The notes under the pieces were generated by a model that searched no databases, was not told the DNA's origin, and saw only the letters and a program-made list of their open reading frames with translations. A stretch of DNA of 5,047 nt from Ignavibacteriota bacterium (GTDB lineage Bacteria > Bacteroidota > Ignavibacteria > Tepidaquicellales > Tepidaquicellaceae). Location of the stretch: assembly GCA_003135995.1 (NCBI GenBank), contig PNBM01000231.1, positions 1 to 5,047 of the forward strand, written 5' to 3'. Shown piece by piece: positions 1-5,017 of this stretch (positions are counted from its first letter, which is position 1; every line of letters begins with the position of its first letter). Position numbers and translations under genes: made by a program.

Positions 1-144
1 GGATATTATTTCTATTCAAAGATAAATATAGTTATGGATAGTTTATCGAAAATTTCAAGTATGCGAGTAATTTATTGTCCACAGGCACATCTTTGGTATT
101 GGCCCTCTTCGGGTACAATGCAAAAAGAACCTTCAACAGATTAA
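1..144 (+). pseudogene. 3' end of an interrupted gene fragment, 5' end outside the window
   Basis: This frame is open from the window edge to a TAA at 142-144, giving 47 residues that begin GYYFYSKIN and end QKEPSTD. I recognise no family. Two things support it as real coding sequence. By hand count about 11 of 47 codons end in G or C, which fits this AT-rich genome, whereas the competing frame 3 reading (42-161) has about 18 of 39. It is also in the same frame as the sorting-domain fragment that stays open from 154 to 855. I infer that it is the upstream part of that same secreted-protein gene, cut off by the octamer repeat that starts near 140. It could instead be the natural end of an unrelated gene, or not coding at all; the fragment is too short to decide. 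Confidence 0.35.
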
Positions 145-219
145 AACCACTAAAACTTTAAACCTTCGAATCTTAAAACTTTCGAACCGTTTTCCCCTTT
201 CACCTTTGACTTTTCACGC
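140..219. repeat. Degenerate 8-bp tandem repeat array
   Basis: Ten consecutive octamers can be laid out from 140: ATTAAAAC, CACTAAAA, CTTTAAAC, CTTCGAAT, CTTAAAAC, TTTCGAAC, CGTTTTCC, CCTTTCAC, CTTTGACT, TTTCACGC. Most begin with C or T followed by a pyrimidine run and end in an A-rich half. The first part alternates TTAAA-type and TCGAA-type cores, and the last part changes to TTTCAC/TTTGAC cores. The period is clear by eye but the units are not identical. The array contains two stops (142-144 and 151-153) in the frame shared by the flanking coding fragments. Similar degenerate short arrays are known to me from intergenic DNA of Bacteroidota; that comparison is from memory. Confidence 0.6.
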
Positions 220-300
220 TTACAATATGATACTTTAAATAAAAATAAAGTTGGTAGTTCCTATATAAACGGCGATTACGATAAATCGAAATTTTCAAAA

Positions 301-305
301 AAGGA
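301..305 (+). promoter_or_regulatory. Possible ribosome binding site for the GTG start at 313
   Basis: AAGGA lies 7 nt before the GTG at 313. It is the only Shine-Dalgarno-like sequence ahead of the sorting-domain fragment, so it is what makes GTG 313 a usable start. Because the frame is open well upstream and the downstream product lacks a signal peptide, the match may be accidental. Confidence 0.3.
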
Positions 306-312
306 TAGGCAA

Positions 313-855
313 GTGATTTCATCCAATGTTCAAAAATCATTTACAAACGAAAAAGTAAAACAGATAAATAAAATAAAAGAACTTGAAAACGGTTCAAAAT
401 CCAAAAATGAAAAAACAAGCTCAAAGGCTAAATCGGAATTAAAAAAAATGAAAACACTCGGAGATGTTGTGAAGGTAAAAAGACCGAAAGACATTAAAGA
501 GCATATTAACATTATTAACTCGGATATAAAGAAGGTATTCGGAACTGATAAAACAACAGGAGCAAAAGATAAAAAGAATCAACTCCCGACCGAATATAAA
601 TTATATCAAAACTTTCCGAATCCATTTAATCCGACTACAAAAATAAATTATGATTTGCCGAAAGATGCAAAAGTATCGATTGTAATTTATGATATTCTCG
701 GCAGACAGATGCTAAAACTTGTAAACGATGAATTCCAGAAAGCCGGAAGATATTCATTAACATTCAACGGACAACCATTCGCCAGCGGAGTTTATTTCTA
801 CCGCCTTGTATCGGATAAATATGTTGAGGTGAAAAAAATGGTTTTGATTAAATGA
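313..855 (+). CDS. Lys-rich C-terminal fragment with T9SS sorting domain, probably 5'-truncated
   Basis: From GTG 313 this is 180 aa. Residues 1-90 are a low-complexity, Lys-rich segment (about 23 Lys in 90 residues) with no recognisable fold. Residues 91-180 form a type A T9SS C-terminal sorting domain: LPTEYKLYQNFPNPFNPTT, then the strand pattern around VSIVIYDILGRQ, the SGVYFYRL motif, and a final KKMVLIK. In this family the domain directs a periplasmic protein through the T9SS translocon and is normally cleaved and replaced by a surface anchor. Such cargo needs an N-terminal Sec signal, and none is present. The frame is also open upstream from 154 to 312 with no ATG or other convincing start, and reads YDTLNKNKVGSSYINGDYD from 226. 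I infer that the true gene began further upstream and was broken by the octamer array at 140-219. Translation from GTG 313 is possible but would give an unexportable product. The sorting-domain assignment is firm; intactness is doubtful. Confidence 0.7.
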   Translation: MISSNVQKSFTNEKVKQINKIKELENGSKSKNEKTSSKAKSELKKMKTLGDVVKVKRPKDIKEHINIINSDIKKVFGTDKTTGAKDKKNQLPTEYKLYQNFPNPFNPTTKINYDLPKDAKVSIVIYDILGRQMLKLVNDEFQKAGRYSLTFNGQPFASGVYFYRLVSDKYVEVKKMVLIK

Positions 856-905
856 TATTTATGTTTAATAATTCCGTAGATAAGATTTATTTATGAATTA
901 TAAAA

Positions 906-934
906 AACTAATTAATTTACAATATTAATTAGTT
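906..934. terminator. AT-rich stem-loop after the sorting-domain gene
   Basis: AACTAATTAAT (906-916) pairs perfectly with ATTAATTAGTT (924-934) across a 7-nt loop. It sits 51 nt past the stop at 855 and 40 nt before the next start. On the plus strand it is followed by CGCTTT, a weak T-run. On the minus strand the A-run at 902-907 would give a better U-tract, although no minus-strand gene is seen upstream of it. It may be a weak terminator or only a structured leader of the next gene. Confidence 0.4.
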
Positions 935-973
935 CGCTTTAAATAATATTCAAAATTCTAACGATTATAACTG

Positions 974-2005
974 ATGAATTTAACAATTAAATTAATTTCA
1001 CTTGTTATTCTATGTTTAATGTTCATCGCTTCAAGCTGTAATAACAATATTGTTACCAATAATCAATCTTCAAATTATGAAATTCCCGCCTGGGATTACG
1101 CAGATAATTGTTACATTCCTGATACTCTTTATAAAAAAAGTTTTTATGATTATAACCACGTTACAGTAATTAATGGTCAGATAACTTCATTTGAAGATAG
1201 CAATCGCATCTTAGTAAACAATCCTGATTTTGGAATCTGGCTGCAATGTAATGAAACAGATTCATCTAAAAGGTTGGCAGAAGGAATTACACAATTATAT
1301 GCTGAACCTGTTAGCGGTTATCCCGATTCATTGAAAATTCCTGATCAGATTCCCGGGTTAAAATTTTTCGGTTATTATAAAAAATTAAATTCCGGTGAAT
1401 ATTATATTAATCCTCTTTCGGGATTAATTATTTTTAAAATTAATGTTCCTGATAATTATCATTGTGGAATCACATACACTGTAAATTCCGGATACAAATA
1501 TGGGAAAGGGGATTTTGGCTCAGGTATAGAGGATACTTTGATATTTAAAATGTTCAAAGTTTCAAATTGTAGTCCGGATGCAACTCCTCTCGCATGGGAA
1601 CTTAAACTAAAAAACATTTATAAACTTCCAACCAACAATTTTACGCAATCTGATTTTACTTTCAGTGTTTACCATTATAATAATAATAAATTGGATTCAA
1701 ATATCTATATTTACGGAATTCCTGCATCTTTGAATACATTGTTAGAGATTGACCGGTTTACAGGTAACTCAAAGTACCCGCCTCCCGACGGTATTTTCGA
1801 TTATATTCCGGATTTTACAGTTTTGCCGGATTTAGGTTATATAATATTCCCGACACAAAAACCATTTATGGATTGTATAGTGCATAGCGGTGCCGATTCG
1901 GCACAATATAGTTTTTCGGAAATTTATACTAACAGAAAAACAGTTGTTCAGACGTTGCTAAAGGCGAATTTATATTTTCTTGCAGGATATTTGAAGAAAA
2001 ATTAA
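974..2005 (+). CDS. Predicted lipoprotein with a single SprA/Sov-like repeat module
   Basis: This 343-aa protein opens with a lipoprotein signal: a short Lys-containing n-region, hydrophobic residues 7-19 and a lipobox-like ASSC with Cys22 as the acylation site, followed by NNN. There is no Asp at +2. The body matches, from memory, the repeated module of SprA (Sov in Porphyromonas), the outer-membrane T9SS translocon of about 2,400 aa. Matching points are SGEYYINPLSGLIIF (140-154); a KVSN...W-E-L-K-L-K-N-I-Y block (195-216), like the SprA W-D-L-M-K-N-V-Y segment; DGIFDYIPDFTVLPDLG (272-288) followed by YIIFPTQKPF (289-298), like DGxFDxxxGxT...IxFPxxEPF; and a C-terminal EIYTNRKTVVQ...YFLAGYLKK, like SprA ELYDSTKTxAQ...F.LKGxYKS. 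Only one module is present and there is no beta-barrel. The probable location is the periplasmic face of the outer membrane or the cell surface. The ATG at 974 is chosen because it gives the signal peptide; no Shine-Dalgarno is visible. I infer a T9SS-related accessory role, but the exact function is unknown. Confidence 0.75.
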   Translation: MNLTIKLISLVILCLMFIASSCNNNIVTNNQSSNYEIPAWDYADNCYIPDTLYKKSFYDYNHVTVINGQITSFEDSNRILVNNPDFGIWLQCNETDSSKRLAEGITQLYAEPVSGYPDSLKIPDQIPGLKFFGYYKKLNSGEYYINPLSGLIIFKINVPDNYHCGITYTVNSGYKYGKGDFGSGIEDTLIFKMFKVSNCSPDATPLAWELKLKNIYKLPTNNFTQSDFTFSVYHYNNNKLDSNIYIYGIPASLNTLLEIDRFTGNSKYPPPDGIFDYIPDFTVLPDLGYIIFPTQKPFMDCIVHSGADSAQYSFSEIYTNRKTVVQTLLKANLYFLAGYLKKN

Positions 2006-2040
2006 ATTTAATTTTATTATTTAATAAAATAAAATTAAAT
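2006..2040 (+). terminator. AT-only stem-loop directly after the lipoprotein stop codon
   Basis: ATTTAATTTTATT (2006-2018) pairs perfectly over 13 bp with AATAAAATTAAAT (2028-2040) around a 9-nt loop, starting at the base after the TAA. It probably takes part in 3'-end formation of the lipoprotein transcript. It has no GC in the stem and no clean T-run after it, so efficiency as an intrinsic terminator is uncertain. Confidence 0.45.
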
Positions 2041-2052
2041 ATTTAAACTACA

Positions 2053-2095
2053 CGAACTTTATCCCCGTGCCACACGTGGTAAAGGGATAAAGTCG
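2053..2095. terminator. Bulged GC-containing hairpin at the convergent junction
   Basis: ACTTTATCCC (2056-2065) pairs perfectly with GGGATAAAGT (2084-2093). The stem continues inward as CGTG (2066-2069) with CACG (2073-2076) around the loop CCA, leaving a 7-nt bulge TGGTAAA (2077-2083). Two further outer pairs form past a bulged A at 2055 (C2053-G2095, G2054-C2094). It lies between the convergent lipoprotein gene and the ABM-like pair, so a shared bidirectional terminator is the simplest role. On the minus strand the DNA beyond it is T-rich; on the plus strand no T-run follows. Confidence 0.55.
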
Positions 2096-2136
2096 CAAGT
2101 TATTTAATGATTGTCAGTCTTATCAAAATTATATTG

Positions 2137-2454
2137 TTAAGTTGATTGCCTGACTTTTTTGGAAATTTTACTATAGCCGGGAACAAAGCTTGCATGGACA
2201 TTAAAAATTTCCACAGAGGGTTGTCCTTTCATATTGTATTTTTTTACAATCGGCATAATTTTTTTCTCAATAAAGTTATTGAAGTCAGATTCGTTTTCCC
2301 AGATATCGACAATATGCATTCCTTTTTTATCAAACGCAGAGGTATGAAATATCGCGCCTCTTGGAGTATCCGTATCAAAATTTGATTCGTTACTCATTTT
2401 TTCGTATTGGTCGGGAGTTATGGTCTCCCAATACATTTGCATTAATATAGGCAT
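2137..2454 (-). CDS. Small ABM-like dimeric alpha+beta-barrel protein, paralog 2
   Basis: This is a 105-aa protein with no signal peptide or membrane segment, so probably cytoplasmic. The pattern MPILMQMYWETITPDQYE, then GAIFHTSAFDKKGMHIVDIWE, then FIEKKIMP and PGY near the end fits a small family related to antibiotic biosynthesis monooxygenase (ABM) proteins. I recall homologs reading WEG-I/V-TPEQYD...NWEG...FHVxxFD...VxDVWES. ABM-like proteins adopt a ferredoxin-like fold and dimerise into a barrel; some are cofactor-free oxygenases or heme-degrading enzymes, many are uncharacterised, and no catalytic residue can be assigned here. It aligns without gaps to its neighbour at 2568-2885, with 53 of 105 residues identical by hand count. 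It has lost the NWEG tract (NFDTD here). It lies 113 bp downstream of that paralog on the same strand, so co-transcription is possible. The start is fixed by AGGAGA 7 nt upstream. Confidence 0.8.
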   Translation of the reverse strand: MPILMQMYWETITPDQYEKMSNESNFDTDTPRGAIFHTSAFDKKGMHIVDIWENESDFNNFIEKKIMPIVKKYNMKGQPSVEIFNVHASFVPGYSKISKKVRQST

Positions 2455-2461
2455 TTTAAAT

Positions 2462-2467
2462 TCTCCT
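2462..2467 (-). promoter_or_regulatory. Ribosome binding site of the downstream ABM-like gene
   Basis: AGGAGA on the minus strand lies 7 nt before the ATG at 2454. This confirms the start and suggests independent translation initiation. Confidence 0.7.
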
Positions 2468-2542
2468 AAAATTTATGTTTAAAAATTGTTTTAATTTAAA
2501 TAATCGTGATTATAATATAACATATTCATCTATTCTGATTTT

Positions 2543-2563
2543 AATTAAATCTTTTATTTAATT
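2543..2563 (-). terminator. Weak AT-only stem-loop after the upstream ABM-like gene
   Basis: AATTAAAT (2543-2550) and ATTTAATT (2556-2563) form an 8-bp perfect stem with a 5-nt loop, 4 nt past the stop of the upstream paralog. No U-tract follows on the minus strand. It could cause partial termination or protect an mRNA 3' end, or be chance in AT-rich DNA. Confidence 0.25.
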
Positions 2564-2567
2564 CAAA

Positions 2568-2885
2568 TCACGTCATCTGGTCTACTTTACCAAATATTTT
2601 ATGATAGCCGGGAATGTGAGTATGATGAGAATTATACGTTTCCACCTGCGGTAAATCAGTAATTCCCATCTTTTTGACCTCAGGCATTAAACGTTTCTCA
2701 ACAAATGTGTTGAATTCCTGTGCGCTATCCCACATATCAACGACATGGACTCCACGTTTATCGAAAGCCGATACGTGGAATAAAGCTCCTTTCGGAGTGT
2801 TACCTTCCCAGTTCACCGAGGAACGCAACGATTCGTATTGTTCGGGTTTTATTCCTTCCCAGAACATTTGAATTAATACTGGCAT
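2568..2885 (-). CDS. Small ABM-like dimeric alpha+beta-barrel protein, paralog 1
   Basis: This 105-aa paralog is closer to the family pattern as I remember it: MPVLIQMFWEGIKPEQYE (1-18), VNWEGNTPKGALFHVSAFDK (24-43), VHVVDMWDS (46-54), FVEKRLMP (61-68) and IPGYHKI (91-97). The likely fold is a ferredoxin-like ABM barrel acting as a homodimer, or possibly a heterodimer with the adjacent paralog. There is no export signal. Conserved His37, Asp42, His47, Asp50 and Trp52 are shared by both copies and are the obvious candidates for a functional site. Two sampled 60-bp lines inside this gene are about 42-43% GC, against about 22-37% in the downstream copy, so the pair may not be a recent simple duplication. 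The ATG at 2885 is supported by a strong GGGAGGA Shine-Dalgarno. It is the first gene of the pair, with a 341-bp upstream gap that must hold its promoter. Substrate and reaction are unknown. Confidence 0.82.
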   Translation of the reverse strand: MPVLIQMFWEGIKPEQYESLRSSVNWEGNTPKGALFHVSAFDKRGVHVVDMWDSAQEFNTFVEKRLMPEVKKMGITDLPQVETYNSHHTHIPGYHKIFGKVDQMT

Positions 2886-2891
2886 TTTATT

Positions 2892-2898
2892 TCCTCCC
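2892..2898 (-). promoter_or_regulatory. Strong ribosome binding site of the upstream ABM-like gene
   Basis: GGGAGGA on the minus strand stands 6 nt before the ATG at 2885. It is the best Shine-Dalgarno match in the window; the lipoprotein and propeller genes have none. Confidence 0.75.
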
Positions 2899-3183
2899 AG
2901 AAATTAATGTTAAAAAAATTTAATATTTAATTTGAATTTTGTATCAGGTATGAATCAGTATTACTTGCTGGAATACTCAGTTGTTACTATTTGTTATCAG
3001 ACATCTTTTCAGGAAAAAACTTCGTTAAGAAATTTTTCACCTATTTTAAAACAACAATAAAAATCCAAAAAAATTCGAATTTTTAAAAATTATTTTTATA
3101 AAACTTCTCAATAGTCAATATTTTATAAATTGGAAAATAAAAAAAACCGGAATAGTTAATGAGGAAGTGTATAAATTAAAACA
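2899..3183. other. Non-coding gap with presumed promoter of the ABM-like pair
   Basis: No open reading frame of useful length is seen on either strand. The promoter of the minus-strand pair must lie here, but I found neither a clear Bacteroidota TAnnTTTG element nor a convincing -35/-10 pair. Visible structure includes ATCAG repeated at 2943-2947, 2953-2957 and 2996-3000, a weak dyad GAAAAA/TTTTTC at 3013-3038, and a perfect 16-bp palindrome at 3069-3084 within very AT-rich DNA. Confidence 0.4.
3069..3084. repeat. Perfect 16-bp palindrome
   Basis: AAAAATTCGAATTTTT is its own reverse complement. It is about 185 bp upstream of the ABM-like pair and about 140 bp beyond the stop of the propeller gene. 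It might be an operator, but the AT-rich setting makes a chance match plausible. Confidence 0.3.
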
Positions 3184-3215
3184 GGTGTCTTTTTAAATAT
3201 TTTTAAAAAGACACC
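3184..3215 (-). terminator. Intrinsic terminator of the beta-propeller gene
   Basis: A perfect 14-bp stem pairs GGTGTCTTTTTAAA (3184-3197) with TTTAAAAAGACACC (3202-3215) across a 4-nt loop. It begins 11 nt past the stop codon on the minus strand and is followed by the T-rich TGTTTTAATTTAT. The GC-containing base, tight loop and U-rich tail make it the most convincing intrinsic terminator in the window. It also separates this gene from the ABM-like pair. Confidence 0.85.
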
Positions 3216-3226
3216 GTTATAAAAAA

Positions 3227-4534
3227 TTATTTTACCAGTAGCATTTTTTTTGTATCTGTAAAACTGCCTGAAGTCAATTTGTAAAAATAAACACCACTCG
3301 ATGTTTGGGTATTAGTAAACTGATTAATTGAAAATGGTACTTCATACGTTCCGGGCGAAAGTTTTTCATTCACAAGCGTTGTTATTTCTTTACCTGTGAT
3401 ATCAAAAACCTTTAATGTTACAAATCTTGAATCTTTAATCTGAAATCTTATAATCGTAGTTGGATTAAACGGATTCGGATAGTTTTGTTCGAGCAGAAAT
3501 TTATCAGGGACATTATTACTTATACTATTTATAAATGTAACACCGCCATTCGTCGTTTTCAAAACTTTACTATACCATGTAGAGATATATCCTGTATTTA
3601 CCGACGTAAAAGATATGCATGTCAATATGTCAGTCACGCCTGAAGATTGCACATTCCAGGTTTCCCCTTTATCATTTGTTTTCAAAATAACTCCTGTATA
3701 TCCGCATGCATAACCCGTCATCGAACTTGGAAAAGTTAAACTATATATTGACAGTGTTGTATTTGAAGTAACGAGATACCAGTTGACACCTCCGTTCGTT
3801 GATTTTAAAATTCTGCCGGCATCAGAGCCATAAATGCCTGTTGATTCGTCCCAAAAATATATCTGGCGGAAATTTTCAAAACCGCTGATAAATGGGGCAT
3901 TCATATTTGTCCACGAGGAACCGCCATTTGTTGTCTTAACTACGATTGCCGAACCCGAAACAAAACCCGTAGTTTCATTTAAAAAATAAACACTTGAAAA
4001 AGCATTAGAAACAGTTGAATTCTGCTGATTCCACGTTACACCTGCATCGGTAGTTTTAAATATTTTCCCGTTGCTGCCGGCTGTATAACCGGTATTTGGA
4101 TTTACGAATTGTATTCCCCAAAGTTGTTCGGTTGTGTTCGTAATTAAACTATCCCAGCTTTGACCGCCGTTTGTCGTCTTAACGATTCGACCGTAATTGC
4201 CGCTCATATAAACGTTGTTAGGGTCAACAATCCAGATTGACATAAATCTCATACTTGTAAATAATGAGTTTTGTCCCGTCCAGTTTTGTCCTGCATTAGT
4301 TGTTTTATAAATACAGTATGTAGAATTATTATATAGTGAACTTGTCATCCATCCTGTATTTTCATCATAAAATTTAATTGCATTAATGGTCTGACCATAC
4401 GAGAAAGTATATTGTATAAACCAGCCCTGCGGGTATATTTTAACTGAAGAAATTAAAAACAGAATGATGATGATTGTTAAATATTTCAGGAGGCTTTTCA
4501 TTTTTATTAATTTTACTTTTTTAAATTTATCCAT
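3227..4534 (-). CDS. Secreted Ycf48/BNR-type seven-repeat beta-propeller with T9SS sorting domain
   Basis: From the outer ATG (4534) this is 435 aa. Residues 12-36 form a Sec signal peptide: MKSLLKYL, a hydrophobic stretch, then KIYPQ before GWF. Seven repeats of the form K-T-T-N-G-G-x-x-W follow at about 77, 119, 160, 200, 244, 285 and 326, spaced 40-44 residues, each preceded by a TG-Y/F-xxG-type turn. That count and spacing fit a seven-bladed propeller of the Ycf48/HCF136 (PSII_BNR) family. Here it is a general surface fold with no implied link to photosystems. Residues 342-435 are a T9SS type A sorting domain: LLEQNYPNPFNPTT, VTLKVFDITGKE, SSGVYFYKL and a terminal KKMLLVK. The protein is probably exported through Sec and the T9SS and then released or surface-anchored; the ligand is unknown. 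Neither ATG 4534 nor the internal ATG at 4501 (Met12) has a Shine-Dalgarno. Met12 gives the more typical signal peptide, so 4501 may be the true start. Confidence 0.9.
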   Translation of the reverse strand: MDKFKKVKLIKMKSLLKYLTIIIILFLISSVKIYPQGWFIQYTFSYGQTINAIKFYDENTGWMTSSLYNNSTYCIYKTTNAGQNWTGQNSLFTSMRFMSIWIVDPNNVYMSGNYGRIVKTTNGGQSWDSLITNTTEQLWGIQFVNPNTGYTAGSNGKIFKTTDAGVTWNQQNSTVSNAFSSVYFLNETTGFVSGSAIVVKTTNGGSSWTNMNAPFISGFENFRQIYFWDESTGIYGSDAGRILKSTNGGVNWYLVTSNTTLSIYSLTFPSSMTGYACGYTGVILKTNDKGETWNVQSSGVTDILTCISFTSVNTGYISTWYSKVLKTTNGGVTFINSISNNVPDKFLLEQNYPNPFNPTTIIRFQIKDSRFVTLKVFDITGKEITTLVNEKLSPGTYEVPFSINQFTNTQTSSGVYFYKLTSGSFTDTKKMLLVK

Positions 4535-4537
4535 TTA

Positions 4538-4572
4538 AAATTGATTATTCAACATAAATAAAAAATCAATTT
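4538..4572 (-). promoter_or_regulatory. Inverted repeat at the start of the propeller gene
   Basis: AAATTGATT (4538-4546) is matched by AATCAATTT (4564-4572), a perfect 9-bp dyad with a 17-nt spacer. One arm ends 3 nt before the outer ATG at 4534, or 36 nt before the internal ATG at 4501. As DNA it could be an operator; as RNA it would fold a hairpin beside the initiation codon. Confidence 0.35.
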
Positions 4573-4821
4573 CGAAAGAATACTGACATAATAATCTTAT
4601 TTAATTTATTTTTTTAAAATTTAGAAATAATATGAAATTATTATAATATAATTTTAGTTAAACAGTTTAATAGTTCTTTTTTAATATGTAATTTATACGT
4701 GCTTGAATTTTTATTTACACACAAATAGTTATTTATTTGATCTAATAATACCTTGCATATGACTGTTTTTTAATTAAAATTGTTATATGTAGTTGCTATT
4801 TCTTAATTAAATATATATATT

Positions 4822-4890
4822 GTAAATGAATGATTGAAGCATAGCAATACTTTAATTGCTCTGTTTTATAACATCAGAAGTTTCATTTAC
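4822..4890. repeat. Nested inverted repeats
   Basis: The outer arms GTAAATGAA (4822-4830) and TTCATTTAC (4882-4890) pair perfectly over 9 bp. Inside them AGCAAT (4843-4848) pairs with ATTGCT (4855-4860) around a 6-nt loop. The arrangement would fold as a two-tier RNA or cruciform. It may be a small structured RNA, a leader, or a remnant of a mobile element's ends. Confidence 0.35.
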
Positions 4891-5017
4891 TTCGAATATA
4901 TTAACCTGTGACTCTTGAGTCCGATTCTTCGAGTATGAATCCTTTTATCTGACGAATTATAATAACATATTGCATTTTAACAGAAACTATACTGAAATCA
5001 AAATTATTTCATAACCC

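Noticed and set aside
42..161. Frame 3 reading of 39 codons containing LVLALFGYNAKRTFNRLK, faintly like a transposase C-terminus
   Set aside because: Its third-position GC (about 46%) is unlike the AT-biased genes here, the resemblance is to a generic hydrophobic/basic pattern only, and frame 1 fits better.
140..219. CRISPR array
   Set aside because: Units are 8 bp and contiguous with no spacers, and there are no cas genes.
330..512. 60-aa minus-strand frame opposite the Lys-rich segment
   Set aside because: Its Phe/Ser-rich product is the complement of Lys/Glu codons in the plus-strand frame; it has no start context or homology.
2146..2385. 79-aa plus-strand frame inside the downstream ABM-like gene
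   Set aside because: It overlaps a well-supported gene with paralog and ribosome-binding-site evidence and is an antisense shadow.
2674..2923. Two plus-strand frames of 65 and 67 aa opposite the upstream ABM-like gene
   Set aside because: They are antisense to a strongly supported gene and overlap each other; no recognisable protein features.
3227..4534. Reading the Ycf48-like protein as evidence for a photosynthetic organism
   Set aside because: The same propeller fold is widespread in secreted proteins of non-phototrophs, and the signal peptide plus T9SS domain place it outside the cell.
4768..4779. 12-bp palindrome TTTTAATTAAAA as an operator
   Set aside because: It is composed only of A and T in a region that is nearly all A and T, so chance is the simplest explanation.
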